A DNA stretch of 64,000 bases from Selenomonas bovis DSM 23594. Its GTDB lineage: Bacteria > Bacillota > Negativicutes > Selenomonadales > Selenomonadaceae. The notes beneath the pieces were generated by a model. The model had not been told where the DNA came from and ran no database searches. It saw only the letters and a list, made by a program, of their open reading frames with translations. Positions within the stretch are counted from its first letter, which is position 1; every line of letters begins with the position of its first letter. Below are positions 42,599 to 51,294 of the stretch, piece after piece. The stretch covers positions 18,537-82,536 of the forward strand of contig NZ_KB908388.1 of assembly GCF_000381005.1 (NCBI RefSeq), written 5' to 3'. The position numbers were made by a program, and so were the translations under genes.

Positions 42599-43789
42599 TC
42601 AGATGCCTGCCTCTTTCCTTAGCACATCCGCCTTGTCCGTATGCTCCCAGGGCAGATCAACATCCGTGCGGCCGAAATGCCCGTAGGCTGCTGTCTGCTT
42701 GTAAATGGGGCGACGCAGATCGAGCATCTTGATGATGCCGGCCGGGCGCAGGTCAAAATGCTTCTTCGCGAGCGCCTCGATGGTCTCCTCCGGCACCTTG
42801 TTCGTGCCGAACGTGTCGACCATGACAGAGACAGGATATGCCACACCGATGGCATATGCGAGCTGGATCTCGCAGCGATCCGCGAGTCCCGCTGCGACGA
42901 TGTTCTTCGCGACGTAGCGCGCGGCATAAGCCGCGCTGCGATCGACCTTCGTGGGATCCTTGCCGGAGAACGCGCCGCCGCCGTGGCGCGCCCAGCCACC
43001 GTAGGTATCGACGATGATCTTGCGGCCCGTGAGACCGGAGTCGCCCTGCGGGCCGCCGATGACGAACTTGCCCGTCGGATTGACGAAGATGCGCGTCTTG
43101 TCCGAGAGGAGGTCGGCGGGCACAACGGCCTTGATGACCTGCTCGATGAGATCCTTGCGGATGGTCGCGAGCGCTGCATCCTCATCGTGCTGCGTGGAGA
43201 TGACGATGGTATCGACAGCGACCGGCTTGCCGTCCTCATAGAGGATCGTGACCTGCGTCTTGCCGTCCGGACGCAAGTACGGCAACGTACCATCCTTGCG
43301 AACCTCTGCGAGACGGCGGGCCAGGCGATGCGCGAGCGCGATCGGCAGCGGCATATACTCCGGCGTCTCGTTCGTCGCATAGCCGAACATCATGCCCTGG
43401 TCGCCCGCACCGATGGCGTCCGCCGCGTCCATCTCGCCCTCGCGCGCCTCGAGCGCCTGGTTGACGCCCTGCGCGATGTCAGGCGACTGCTCGTCGAGCG
43501 AGACGAGAATGCCGCACGTCTCCGCATCAAAGCCGTATTTCGCGCGCGTATAACCGATGTCCTTGACCGTCTTGCGGATGATGTGCGGGATATCGACATA
43601 GCACTTCGTCGAGATCTCGCCGACGACGTGAACCTGTCCCGTCGTCACGAGCGTCTCGCAAGCGACGCGCCCCTCAGGGTCCTGGGCGAGGATCGCGTCG
43701 AGAATCGCATCGGAAATCTGGTCCGCCATCTTGTCCGGATGGCCCTCGGTCACCGACTCCGAGGTAAAGTACATACGTTTCTTGCTCAT
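42599..43789 (-). CDS. metK: S-adenosylmethionine synthetase
   Basis: MetK makes S-adenosylmethionine from ATP and methionine. The 396 residues show [16 protein letters not shown] (Mg/K site), [12 protein letters not shown] (ATP loop) and [19 protein letters not shown] (phosphate site). The ATG at 43789 has AAGGAGGAA 7 nt upstream; ten codons upstream are open but lack a site. Expression is under the SAM-I riboswitch upstream. Confidence 0.98.
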   Translation of the reverse strand: MSKKRMYFTSESVTEGHPDKMADQISDAILDAILAQDPEGRVACETLVTTGQVHVVGEISTKCYVDIPHIIRKTVKDIGYTRAKYGFDAETCGILVSLDEQSPDIAQGVNQALEAREGEMDAADAIGAGDQGMMFGYATNETPEYMPLPIALAHRLARRLAEVRKDGTLPYLRPDGKTQVTILYEDGKPVAVDTIVISTQHDEDAALATIRKDLIEQVIKAVVPADLLSDKTRIFVNPTGKFVIGGPQGDSGLTGRKIIVDTYGGWARHGGGAFSGKDPTKVDRSAAYAARYVAKNIVAAGLADRCEIQLAYAIGVAYPVSVMVDTFGTNKVPEETIEALAKKHFDLRPAGIIKMLDLRRPIYKQTAAYGHFGRTDVDLPWEHTDKADVLRKEAGI

Positions 43790-43973
43790 GGTATTCCTCC
43801 TTGTCAACAGCACGCGCAATTTACGCGCGCCGCCTCCTCTAGAAGCAACCAGCTGCCGTGCGCACTGCCCCTGAACGAGCCGTCGCGCGGCTTCTTCACA
43901 CTGTCACTTCCAACAAATGAAACCGACCTCAGCCGAACATTCCGTCTCCATTATCAGCCGTGCCATAAGAAAA

Positions 43974-44106
43974 AGCCCTCTATAAAAAGAGAGCTTGTCT
44001 TTCCACTCTCATCTTATAGGTAGAACCTAACGGAATTGGCACCGTTTTGCTTTCGCAAGGGTTGCCGCAGCTTCATAGGGCCAGTCCCTCCACTGCTCTG
44101 GATGAG
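43974..44106 (-). promoter_or_regulatory. SAM-I (S-box) riboswitch with terminator, upstream of metK
   Basis: Read on the minus strand, 44106-44006 has the S-box pieces in order: CTCATC (P1), AGAG, GTGGAGGGACTGGCCC, GAAGCTGCGGCAACC, GGTGCCAATTCC and GATGAG closing P1. A terminator (43995-43988 with 43981-43974, then T5) follows. With SAM bound, metK transcription should stop. The terminator lies about 185 nt before the metK start, a rather long gap in which I see no gene. Confidence 0.95.
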
Positions 44107-44130
44107 TTCATATTCAGCTTTGTTGTTTAT

Positions 44131-44159
44131 AGTATAGTGGATATTGCCGCTGACGTCAA
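44131..44159 (-). promoter_or_regulatory. Promoter of the S-box-metK unit
   Basis: TTGACG (44159-44154), 17-nt spacer, TATACT (44136-44131) on the minus strand. Confidence 0.8.
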
Positions 44160-44184
44160 GGATAAAAATGAACGGTATTCATCT

Positions 44185-45042
44185 TTATCCATCATGCCGC
44201 GCGAGCCATTCCGACCAGCGCGGTGCGCCCGCCCGCCGCTCCCGCGCATACTGCGAGAAGAGTGAAAGTCCCGCCATGATCTCTGGGCGCAGACGCAGAT
44301 CCGCCCCGCCCGCTGCCAGCTGATGCGACAGCGCATCAGAAAGCGGCAACTCCGGATGGCGCAGCAGCTCTGTCAGCACGAGGAAGGTCGTCGTGCGCCC
44401 CATGCCCGCCTGGCAGTGGAAATGGAGCCAGGCATCCGGCGGCAGGGCGTCATAAGCTGCGAGGAAGGCATCGATGGCTGCTGGCTCCGGCCAACGCATA
44501 TCCGTCGCGGCAATGCGCACGGGGATGAGTCCCGCCGCTGCCGCGGCCTGCGCTTCCGTCTCATAGGCCGCGGCGCGGAAGGTGACGGGCCGCATGCCAG
44601 AGGCGAGATCGAAGCGCCCCATCGGCGAAGCCGTGACCTCGGTGGAGACGGCTGCGGCGAGCCGCTGCTGCTCGTCCTGCTGTACGGCTGCCGCGTCGCG
44701 GCCGCGATTCGCGGCATTCATCGCGGTATGCCAGCTCACGGCATACGCCTGCCCTGCCATAGTGAGCAGATAGCCGTGGCTCTCCTGCCGCAGGTCGATG
44801 ATGTAGATGCGGCGATTTCCCGCAACCGCGCGCAGGCGCGCCGCGAGCGGTCGCAGCCCCTCCAGCGTCGGCTGGCCGCTCCCCGAGACTGCGAGCGCGG
44901 GCAGGACGCGGAAGTTGCCCGGCAACGCATCCACACCAGTAACGGCGTCGAGACGCCAGGCCGGTGTGACAAAAGGCGCCGCAAGCGCCGTCGGAATCTG
45001 CGCGAGCAGGACAAGCAGGGAAAACAGGAAGCGCGCCCCCAT
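44185..45042 (-). CDS. PTP-like phytase (myo-inositol polyphosphate phosphatase)
   Basis: A 285-residue exported phosphatase. Residues 1-21 are a signal peptide (ARFLFSLLVLLAQ, cleavage after TALA). The P-loop is HCQAGMGRTTT with catalytic Cys and Arg, matching the HCxxGxGR signature of the cysteine phytases known from Selenomonas ruminantium; the general-acid region is the RWPEPAAIDAF segment before it. It would release phosphate from phytate outside the cytoplasmic membrane. Start choice: ATG at 45048 overlaps the coaBC stop but GGGAG abuts it; ATG at 45042 has 6-nt spacing and is preferred. It is the last gene of the dapF-to-coaBC run. Confidence 0.88.
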   Translation of the reverse strand: MGARFLFSLLVLLAQIPTALAAPFVTPAWRLDAVTGVDALPGNFRVLPALAVSGSGQPTLEGLRPLAARLRAVAGNRRIYIIDLRQESHGYLLTMAGQAYAVSWHTAMNAANRGRDAAAVQQDEQQRLAAAVSTEVTASPMGRFDLASGMRPVTFRAAAYETEAQAAAAAGLIPVRIAATDMRWPEPAAIDAFLAAYDALPPDAWLHFHCQAGMGRTTTFLVLTELLRHPELPLSDALSHQLAAGGADLRLRPEIMAGLSLFSQYARERRAGAPRWSEWLARHDG

Positions 45043-45044
45043 AG

Positions 45045-46256
45045 TCATCTCCCGAGCGCCGCCACGACGTGGTCGAGAATCACGTCCGCGAGCTGGCGCT
45101 TGCTCATAAGCGGATGCTCCGTACAGACGCCGTCGCGCGCAAGGATGGTCACGCAATTCGTGTCCGTGGAGAACCCCGCGTCCTTGCGGCTCACATCATT
45201 GGCGACGATGAAATCGAGATTCTTCTTCTCGAGCTTGCCGCGCGCGTAGTCGAGCACATGCTCCGTCTCCGCCGCGAAGCCGACGAGCAGCTGATGCGTC
45301 TTCTTCTCCCCGAGCTCCTTGAGGATGTCGGGGTTGCGCACGAGCTCCAGCATGAGGCTGCCCTCCTGCTTCTTGATCTTCTGTCCGGCGCGCTCCTTGG
45401 GCCGGTAGTCGGCGACGGCCGCCGCCTTGATGACAGCATCGGCCGCGTCGAAGGCGCGGAGCACGGCCTCGCGCATCTCGAGCGCCGTCTCGACACGAAT
45501 GCAGTCGACGCCCTCCGGCACAGGCAGGCTGCCCGGCCCCGCGACGAGCGTGACATGAGCGCCGCGCGCCTGTGCGGCCGCCGCGACGGCAAACCCCATC
45601 TTGCCCGTCGAACGGTTGCCGAGATAGCGCACGGGATCGAGCGGCTCCCTCGTGCCGCCTGCCGTCACGAGAATGTTCCTGCCCGCGAGATCCTTTACAG
45701 CCGACACGCCGGAGAGGAACGACGTGAGCGTCGCCACGATATCCGCAGGTTCCGGCAGACGCCCCCGCCCACTCGTCCCGCAGGCGAGCTTGCCGCTCGC
45801 GGGCTCGATGATATGGAGGCCGCGCGCGCGCAGGCGCGCGAGATTCTCCTGCGTCGCGGGATGCTCATACATCGCCGTGTTCATCGCGGGCGCGAGGAAC
45901 ACGGGCGCGCGCGTCGCGAGCAGCGTCGTCGTGAGCATATCATCCGCCATGCCGTACGATGCCTTCGCGAGGAAGTTCGCCGTCGCAGGCGCGACGAGCA
46001 CGAGATCCGCGAGGCGCGCGAGCGCGATATGCTCCACCTGATGATGCGTGACCTTCGCCCACATATCCGTGACGACGGGCGCGCCGCTCATCTCGCGGAA
46101 CGTGAGCTCCGTGACAAAGTTCTGCGCGCCGCGCGTCATGATGACATGGACCTGCGCGCCCGCCTTCCTCAGGCGGCTCACGATCTCCACGGCCTTATAG
46201 GCGGCGATGCCGCCCGTGACGCCGAGCACGAGGTGTTTCCCTTCCCAGACCGACAT
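45045..46256 (-). CDS. coaBC: Bifunctional phosphopantothenoylcysteine decarboxylase/synthetase
   Basis: CoaBC carries out two steps of coenzyme A synthesis. The 403-residue protein has an N-terminal flavin-dependent decarboxylase (VLGVTGGIAAYKAVEIVSRL, FLAPAMNTAMYEHP with the PAMN motif, and KLACGTSGRGRLPEP with the active-site Cys) and a C-terminal CTP-dependent synthetase (ILVTAGGTREPLDPVRYLGN, AAAVADYRPKE). It is 3 nt from rpoZ and its stop overlaps a possible phytase start. Confidence 0.96.
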   Translation of the reverse strand: MSVWEGKHLVLGVTGGIAAYKAVEIVSRLRKAGAQVHVIMTRGAQNFVTELTFREMSGAPVVTDMWAKVTHHQVEHIALARLADLVLVAPATANFLAKASYGMADDMLTTTLLATRAPVFLAPAMNTAMYEHPATQENLARLRARGLHIIEPASGKLACGTSGRGRLPEPADIVATLTSFLSGVSAVKDLAGRNILVTAGGTREPLDPVRYLGNRSTGKMGFAVAAAAQARGAHVTLVAGPGSLPVPEGVDCIRVETALEMREAVLRAFDAADAVIKAAAVADYRPKERAGQKIKKQEGSLMLELVRNPDILKELGEKKTHQLLVGFAAETEHVLDYARGKLEKKNLDFIVANDVSRKDAGFSTDTNCVTILARDGVCTEHPLMSKRQLADVILDHVVAALGR

Positions 46257-46259
46257 GGC

Positions 46260-46487
46260 TTACTGCTCTTTCTTGATGACGTAGTTGATCTTGCCCTCGG
46301 CAATCTCCTCGAGCGCATTCGTGACATTCTTCGTCGACTGGAGCTCCGCCTGCGGCTCTGCACCGTCCAAGAGCTGCCGCGCGCGTTTCGCGCCGCAGAC
46401 GACAAGACCATAGCGGCTGTCGACCTTCGTCATCAGATAATCCGTCGACGGATTGACCATGCTCATGACCTGATTCTGTTTCTTCAT
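46260..46487 (-). CDS. rpoZ: RNA polymerase omega subunit
   Basis: A 75-residue omega subunit, which helps RNA polymerase assembly. The core NPSTDYLMTKVDSRYGLVV, CGAKRARQLL and KNVTNALEEIAEGKI is characteristic. Its start overlaps the gmk stop by 4 nt, in the usual gmk-rpoZ-coaBC order. Confidence 0.95.
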   Translation of the reverse strand: MKKQNQVMSMVNPSTDYLMTKVDSRYGLVVCGAKRARQLLDGAEPQAELQSTKNVTNALEEIAEGKINYVIKKEQ

Positions 46488-47089
46488 TCTCTCTCCAGCT
46501 CCTCAAAAAGATGTTGATTCCGATCGACACGGCAATGCTCCGCCGTGATGATTTCCTTGATAGTAGCGACGGCATGCGCGACGGCGTCGTTCACGACGAC
46601 GTACTGGTAGCGCTTGCCGATGGCAATCTCCTTGCGCGCGCTGCCCATGCGGCGCGCGAGGCTCTCCTCCGTCTCCGAACCGCGGCCGCGCAGCCGCCGC
46701 TCGAGCTCCTCGATGGAGGGCGGCAGCAGGAATACGAACAGTCCGTCCGGACATTTCTCCATGACGTTCAGCGCGCCCTGGATATCGATCTCGAGCAGGA
46801 TGTCTTGCCCCGCGGCGCGCCGCTCCTCGATCTTGGCGAGCGGCGTACCATAGTAATTGCCGTAGACGTTCGCGTACTCGAGGAATCCGCCTTCGGCGAT
46901 GATCTGCTCGAACCGTTCCTTTGTCAGGAAATAGTAATTCTTGCCGTCGACCTCTCCCTCGCGCGGCGCGCGTGTCGTCGCGGAGATGGAGTAAGCAAGC
47001 TCCGACGTCTCCCGCAGCAGCTCGCTGCATACCGTGCCCTTGCCCGTGCCGGACGGGCCGGACACGACCATCAGCAATCCTTTCCTCAT
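46484..47089 (-). CDS. gmk: Guanylate kinase
   Basis: Gmk phosphorylates GMP to GDP. The 201 residues show the P-loop [20 protein letters not shown]-binding [23 protein letters not shown] residues (here [19 protein letters not shown]) and the VYGNYYGTP segment. The start overlaps the remA stop by 4 nt. Confidence 0.97.
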   Translation of the reverse strand: MRKGLLMVVSGPSGTGKGTVCSELLRETSELAYSISATTRAPREGEVDGKNYYFLTKERFEQIIAEGGFLEYANVYGNYYGTPLAKIEERRAAGQDILLEIDIQGALNVMEKCPDGLFVFLLPPSIEELERRLRGRGSETEESLARRMGSARKEIAIGKRYQYVVVNDAVAHAVATIKEIITAEHCRVDRNQHLFEELERE

Positions 47090-47385
47090 TCGATCTCCTC
47101 CCGGTCTTCCTCTGCCGTTTCCTTGATGTCACCCTCGTCGTCATCGCTGTCGACGATGCGGTGCGCCACCGTCTCCGGCTGTACCGCCGAGAGAATGACG
47201 TGGTCGCTGTCCGTGACGACGACGGCGCGCGTGCGCCTGCCATACGTCGCGTCGATGAGCCGCTGCGCGTCGCGCGCCTCCTGGATGATGCGCTTGATGG
47301 GCGCGGACTCCGGACTCACGATTGCAATGATGCGGTTGGCGGATACGATGTTTCCGAAACCGATATTGATGAGTTTGATATCCAT
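47086..47385 (-). CDS. remA: RemA family DNA-binding protein (DUF370)
   Basis: A 99-residue RemA/DUF370 protein. The N-terminus [20 protein letters not shown] and the [13 protein letters not shown] stretch are diagnostic. In Bacillus RemA binds DNA and activates matrix genes; in this conserved yicC-remA-gmk context its role in Negativicutes is not known. The acidic C-terminal tail (DSDDDEGD...EEDREEIE) is longer than in Bacillus. The ATG at 47385 has GGGAGG about 8 nt upstream. Confidence 0.92.
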   Translation of the reverse strand: MDIKLINIGFGNIVSANRIIAIVSPESAPIKRIIQEARDAQRLIDATYGRRTRAVVVTDSDHVILSAVQPETVAHRIVDSDDDEGDIKETAEEDREEIE

Positions 47386-47395
47386 AGCAGCCTCC

Positions 47396-48280
47396 CTACT
47401 CGATGTTCTGCACCTGCTCGCGCAGCTTCTCGATCTCGCTCTTGAGATCGACGACGAGCTGCGCCGCCCTTGCACTGTTGCATTTTGAGCCGATGGTATT
47501 CGCCTCGCGGTTCATCTCCTGGATGAGGAAATCGAGCTTCCGACCGACGGGGCCGTCCGCCGACGCGAGGATGCTGCTGAACTGTGCGAAATGGCTGCCG
47601 AGCCGCACCGTCTCCTCCGTATAGTTCACCTTGTCGGCGTAGAGCGCCGTCTCCTGGATGATGCGGCTCTCATCGATATCCTGCGCTGCGAGAAGCTCGC
47701 CGAGCATCTGCTCGAGACGCGCGCGATGCGCCGCGACAATCTCCGGCGCAAGCTGCTCGAGCCGCTCCTTGAGCGATGTGAGCACCGTGAGGCGCTCGCG
47801 AAAATCCGCCGCGAGCGCCTCGCCCTCCCGGCAGCGCATTTCATCGAGTCCGCGGAGCGCGCCCGCGACGGCCTCCATGAGCACAGGCTCGCATCCCGTG
47901 AGCGAGGCGTCTGCCTCCACCTGCAGGACATCCGGATAGGCCGCAATCTCCTGCACATCATCGGGGCGCGCGACATGCAGGTAGTCGCTGAGCTCGTTGA
48001 GCGCCTGCTGATAGGCGCTGGCGAGCTGCCGGTTGCAGCGCACGCTGGCGCTGCCCTCGCGCTTGTCCGTCAGCGTGAGGAAGAGGTCGAGCTTCCCGCG
48101 GGCGACACGCGCCTTCACGGCCTGACGCACCTGCACCTCGAGCGATGCGAGCTGCACCGGCGCGTGCAGCGTGATGTCGAGATAGCGCTGATTGACCGCC
48201 CTGGCCGCCGCCTTGACCTTGAAGCTCTCATTTTCCGCTACGGCCTCGCCGTAGCCTGTCATGCTCCTGAGCACTCCCAT
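47396..48280 (-). CDS. YicC family endoribonuclease
   Basis: A 294-residue YicC/YloC protein. The start [13 protein letters not shown] and AVNQRYLDI are typical, as is the C-terminal [21 protein letters not shown] block. Family members are endoribonucleases implicated in RNA turnover. It is the second gene of the run, 3 nt after dapF. Confidence 0.93.
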   Translation of the reverse strand: MGVLRSMTGYGEAVAENESFKVKAAARAVNQRYLDITLHAPVQLASLEVQVRQAVKARVARGKLDLFLTLTDKREGSASVRCNRQLASAYQQALNELSDYLHVARPDDVQEIAAYPDVLQVEADASLTGCEPVLMEAVAGALRGLDEMRCREGEALAADFRERLTVLTSLKERLEQLAPEIVAAHRARLEQMLGELLAAQDIDESRIIQETALYADKVNYTEETVRLGSHFAQFSSILASADGPVGRKLDFLIQEMNREANTIGSKCNSARAAQLVVDLKSEIEKLREQVQNIE

Positions 48281-48283
48281 GCC

Positions 48284-49117
48284 TCACACCTCGACCGTGC
48301 CGGAGAAAACCTCCACCGCCGGGCCCGTCATGTAGAGATGATTGTCCGCTGCCCACTCGTTGTGCAAAGTGCCGCCGTCAAGGATGATATCCGCCGCGCG
48401 CTCGGAGCGGCCCGTGAGCACCGCCGCGACGAGCGTCGCGCAGGAGCCCGTGCCGCAGGCGAGCGTGATGGCCGCGCCGCGCTCCCAGACGCGCATGCGG
48501 AGATGCGTGCGGTCGAGCACCTGCACGAACTCCGTATTCGTCTTCTTTGGGAAGCGCGCCTGCGTCTCGAAGAGATGTCCGATGCGCTCGATGGGAACAG
48601 AGGCGAGGTCATCGACGAAGACAACGCAGTGCGGGTTGCCCATCGAGACAGCTGTCATGCGCCAATCGCTCCCCGCGACCTCGATGGGTACATCGACGGC
48701 GCGGCCGCTGCCGTAGCCAGTGACAGGCACCTCGTCCGCCGCGAGCACCGGCTCGCCCATATCGACGCGCACGCCCGTGATCGCGCCATCCTGCCGCACG
48801 ATTTCCGGCACGAGGATGCCCGCGCCCGTCTCGACCGTGAACTTGTCCCGGTCCGTCACGCCATGGTCGCGCAGATACCGTGCGAAGCAGCGGATGCCAT
48901 TGCCGCACATCTCCGCCTCACTGCCGTCTGTATTAAAAATGCGCATGCGGTAATCCGCTCGAGTGGAATCGAGCACGACGAGCACGCCGTCCGCACCGAT
49001 GCCGAAGTGGCGGTCAGAGACCTTTTTCGCAAATGCGCCGTAGTCAGCAAGTTCCCTCTCACGACAATCGATGAGCACGAAGTCGTTGCCACACCCCTGC
49101 CATTTCGTAAATTCCAT
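48284..49117 (-). CDS. dapF: Diaminopimelate epimerase
   Basis: DapF converts L,L- to meso-diaminopimelate for lysine and peptidoglycan. The 277 residues contain both catalytic cysteines: Cys71 in EMCGNGIRCF and the second in ACGTGSCATLV at about residue 217. FTKWQGCGNDFVLID and HFGIGADGVLVV are the N-terminal blocks. GGAGGG lies upstream of the ATG. The half-length relative at 1522-1944 lacks these Cys residues. Confidence 0.97.
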   Translation of the reverse strand: MEFTKWQGCGNDFVLIDCRERELADYGAFAKKVSDRHFGIGADGVLVVLDSTRADYRMRIFNTDGSEAEMCGNGIRCFARYLRDHGVTDRDKFTVETGAGILVPEIVRQDGAITGVRVDMGEPVLAADEVPVTGYGSGRAVDVPIEVAGSDWRMTAVSMGNPHCVVFVDDLASVPIERIGHLFETQARFPKKTNTEFVQVLDRTHLRMRVWERGAAITLACGTGSCATLVAAVLTGRSERAADIILDGGTLHNEWAADNHLYMTGPAVEVFSGTVEV

Positions 49118-49299
49118 ACTTGTCCCTCCTGCGGGCGTCCGCCCCGGGGACGAACGTTTTATCTTATCTTTTTATTCTACTTGTTTTCCCTTGTTCTTGC
49201 AAGCGTTTTGCACACGCACGAAAAGCGCGCCCAGCCGGAGCCGGACGCGCTGCTGGCGGACATGCCTCAGCACAGGAGATGAGCGGTCAGCCATCGCAC

Positions 49300-49566
49300 T
49301 CACTTCTCGAGCATATCGAGCACGCTCTTCGCCATCTCAAACGCAGACTTCTGCGCGTCCTGCGGCGTCTTGACGGTGGAAAAGTCTGTGAGCTCCAGCC
49401 CCTTCTCCACGAGCTGATCCCATTCCTCGCTGCGCGCGGCGATATACGCCTCCGGCGCCGCATCGCCGATCTTGCCGAGATGGTAGCGGTCATACGACTC
49501 GCACCAGTTCCGCCAGACGGATCCCTCGAAGACGCCCTTCCAGATGGACAAAAGACTCTGCTTCAT
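49300..49566 (-). CDS. Small protein of unknown function
   Basis: An 88-residue soluble, acidic, aromatic-rich protein (SIWKGVFEGSVWRNWCESYD, then helical KTPQDAQKSAFEMAKSVLDM). I do not recognise the family. AAAGGAG lies about 8 nt before the ATG and codon use matches real genes here, so it is probably expressed. It stands between nudC and dapF on the same strand, with a 27-bp R2 remnant upstream. Confidence 0.6.
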   Translation of the reverse strand: MKQSLLSIWKGVFEGSVWRNWCESYDRYHLGKIGDAAPEAYIAARSEEWDQLVEKGLELTDFSTVKTPQDAQKSAFEMAKSVLDMLEK

Positions 49567-49587
49567 ACAATATACTCCTTTATTTGT

Positions 49588-49614
49588 GGAACCACTGATT
49601 AATTCAGCGGTTCC
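49588..49614. mobile_element. Minimal R2 remnant (back-to-back terminal repeats)
   Basis: 27 bp made of the two R2 ends fused: GGAACCACTGATTAA joined to TTCAGCGGTTCC, with no interior. It lies between nudC and the small unknown gene. Confidence 0.7.
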
Positions 49615-49634
49615 TTACGTGAAAATCATGACGG

Positions 49635-50471
49635 CTAAGCCTTCGGCTCCCGCCCCTCCTTGAATACCATCATCATCTCGTGCGTGAGGCTGAAGTCATC
49701 GCTCTGCCCTTCGATGTCCTCGCGCCGCACCCAGATACCCTCCTTGAGCTCATCCTCCTGCAGACGGATGTCGGTCGCACCGTCCACATCGCAGTAGAAG
49801 CCCATGAGGATGTCGCGCGCGCTGCCCCAGGGTTGCGACTTGTAGTAGCGGAGGTTCTTGACACGCAGGCCGACCTCCTCCATGACCTCGCGCGCGACGC
49901 ATTCCTCGAGCGTTTCGCCGATCTCCGTGAAGCCCGCGATGAGCGCGTAGAAGCTCATCTGCCGGTTCGCGTATTTCGTGAGCAGGATACGGTCGCCGTC
50001 GATGACGCCGACGATGACCGCCGGTACGAGCTGCGGGTAAATGACGCGGCCGCAACCCGTGCAGCGCAGCGCCCGCTCCGCCTCATCGTGCTCCGTGCGC
50101 GCGCCGCAGCGCCCGCAAAAACGGTTGTCCGCATACCAGGCCGCGAGATGATAGGCCGTGTACGCCACATACATGAACGCATGCGCCTCGCTCATGCGGC
50201 GGCGCAGTTCGCGCAGCGTGCAGAAGCGACGTCCCTCCCCCGCGGCGACAGGTGCGAATGTGAGGTAGAAGTCTGCGTCATCCAAAGAGAAGAGGAACCT
50301 TTCCTCCAATGACGTCGGCAGACTGCGCCGACGCGGGAAATGCAGCCCGTCCGCCGCCTCCTCGACGAGCAGGCGGCCATCCTGCACGCAGATGACGAAA
50401 TCCTCTGGCTGCGCGTGCTTGTCCGGCTGCCACGTGTTGTACAGGCGATGCGGTGCGATATCCTGAATCAT
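49635..50471 (-). CDS. nudC: NAD(+) diphosphatase (NudC-type Nudix hydrolase)
   Basis: NudC cleaves NAD(H) to NMN(H) and AMP and can remove NAD caps from RNA. The 278-residue protein has the zinc ribbon CGRCG...CTGCG (mid-protein), the Nudix box GFTEIGETLEEC followed by REVMEEVG, and the family SQPW motif (YKSQPWGSARDIL). GAGGAGGG precedes the ATG, 10 nt from the LUD gene stop, so the two are likely co-transcribed. Confidence 0.93.
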   Translation of the reverse strand: MIQDIAPHRLYNTWQPDKHAQPEDFVICVQDGRLLVEEAADGLHFPRRRSLPTSLEERFLFSLDDADFYLTFAPVAAGEGRRFCTLRELRRRMSEAHAFMYVAYTAYHLAAWYADNRFCGRCGARTEHDEAERALRCTGCGRVIYPQLVPAVIVGVIDGDRILLTKYANRQMSFYALIAGFTEIGETLEECVAREVMEEVGLRVKNLRYYKSQPWGSARDILMGFYCDVDGATDIRLQEDELKEGIWVRREDIEGQSDDFSLTHEMMMVFKEGREPKA

Positions 50472-50481
50472 GACACCCTCC

Positions 50482-51114
50482 TCAGAAGCCGAGCGCGTCG
50501 TTCACGAGGATCACATGGATGCGATCCTTATGCATCGAGTAGCGCGTGATGAGGAACTGGCAGCAGATCGTATCCGGCGACTTGCAGTCAAAGCAGCGGC
50601 CCGCTTTCTTGCAGGGTGGGTTGAGGCTCGCGAAGCGCTGGATGTTCGCGGGCGCCGCGACGTTGCGCGCGCGCTTCATCGCGCTGTCGAGGTCGGGACA
50701 GATCTTGTTGATGCCCACGATGAAAAGCACCTTGCGCGGCCCCTGCGCGATGGCGGAGACGCGATTCGCGTTGCCGTCGATGTTGATGAGGATGCCGTCG
50801 TCCGTCAGTGCGTTGCAGCTCGCGAGATAGAAGTCCGCGTCATAGGCAGCGAGCATCGCCGCGCGCTTGTCCGCGGCCTCGTCGCGGTCGAGGAAGTCAT
50901 AGGTCCCCGCCTTGAGCGCGTCTACGAGCCCGATTTCATGGACGCTCATGCCACCGCCCATCGTGACCAAGCTCTTCTCCGGAATCAGCGAAAGCGCCCG
51001 CGAAAGCGCCTCCTCCTTCGTCGCCGCATAGTAGCCCGTCATGTTGCGAGAGGCAAGTCCCTTGATCGTTTTTTCCGCGAGGAGTTCATTGCGTTTAAAA
51101 AGATTTTCGTTCAT
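50482..51114 (-). CDS. LUD-domain protein (LutC/DUF162-like)
   Basis: A 210-residue LUD protein: VTMGGGMSVHEIGLVDALK and LTDDGILINIDGNANRVSAIAQGP are typical of the lactate-utilisation fold. The C-terminus is rich in Cys (NPPCKKAGRCFDCKS, ICCQF), as in stand-alone DUF162 proteins of anaerobes whose function is not known; lutA and lutB are absent nearby. The ATG at 51114 has TGGAGGCG about 7 nt upstream. Its 5' leader contains the structured RNA at 51156-51236. Confidence 0.82.
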   Translation of the reverse strand: MNENLFKRNELLAEKTIKGLASRNMTGYYAATKEEALSRALSLIPEKSLVTMGGGMSVHEIGLVDALKAGTYDFLDRDEAADKRAAMLAAYDADFYLASCNALTDDGILINIDGNANRVSAIAQGPRKVLFIVGINKICPDLDSAMKRARNVAAPANIQRFASLNPPCKKAGRCFDCKSPDTICCQFLITRYSMHKDRIHVILVNDALGF

Positions 51115-51155
51115 AAATATCGCCTCCATAAAGAATCACTGCGCCAGCGACTCTC

Positions 51156-51236
51156 AAAAAAAAGCTGCCTCCCCACAAACCCCATCTGCGCTTCTGCGCA
51201 GCTCTGGGACGACGTGAGAAGACAGCGATTCCCATT
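51156..51236 (-). ncRNA. Structured leader RNA or attenuator with terminator, class unknown
   Basis: On the minus strand a 13-bp stem (51226-51214 with 51176-51164, several G-U pairs) encloses a second stem (TCCCA/TGGGG) and a third (CTGCGC-AGAA-GCGCAG), followed immediately by eight T. A promoter lies directly upstream, so an RNA of about 80 nt would begin near 51236 and end in the T-tract, about 42 nt before the LUD gene. I could not match it to a named riboswitch, SRP or 6S RNA by eye. It is either an attenuator of the LUD gene or an independent small RNA. Confidence 0.6.
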
Positions 51237-51243
51237 AGCCAAA

Positions 51244-51272
51244 AGTATATCACCAAGGCCGTAGCGCGTCAA
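51244..51272 (-). promoter_or_regulatory. Promoter of the structured RNA / LUD-nudC unit
   Basis: TTGACG (51272-51267), 17-nt spacer, TATACT (51249-51244) on the minus strand, about 22 nt after the alpha-galactosidase stop. Confidence 0.75.
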
Positions 51273-51294
51273 AAGGCAAGCGCGCAGCCGATAC

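Noticed and set aside
51156..51236. SRP RNA (4.5S) or 6S RNA
   Set aside because: The conserved SRP apical GGAA loop with its AGGUC/GCAGCC surroundings is missing, and the length is too short for 6S RNA.
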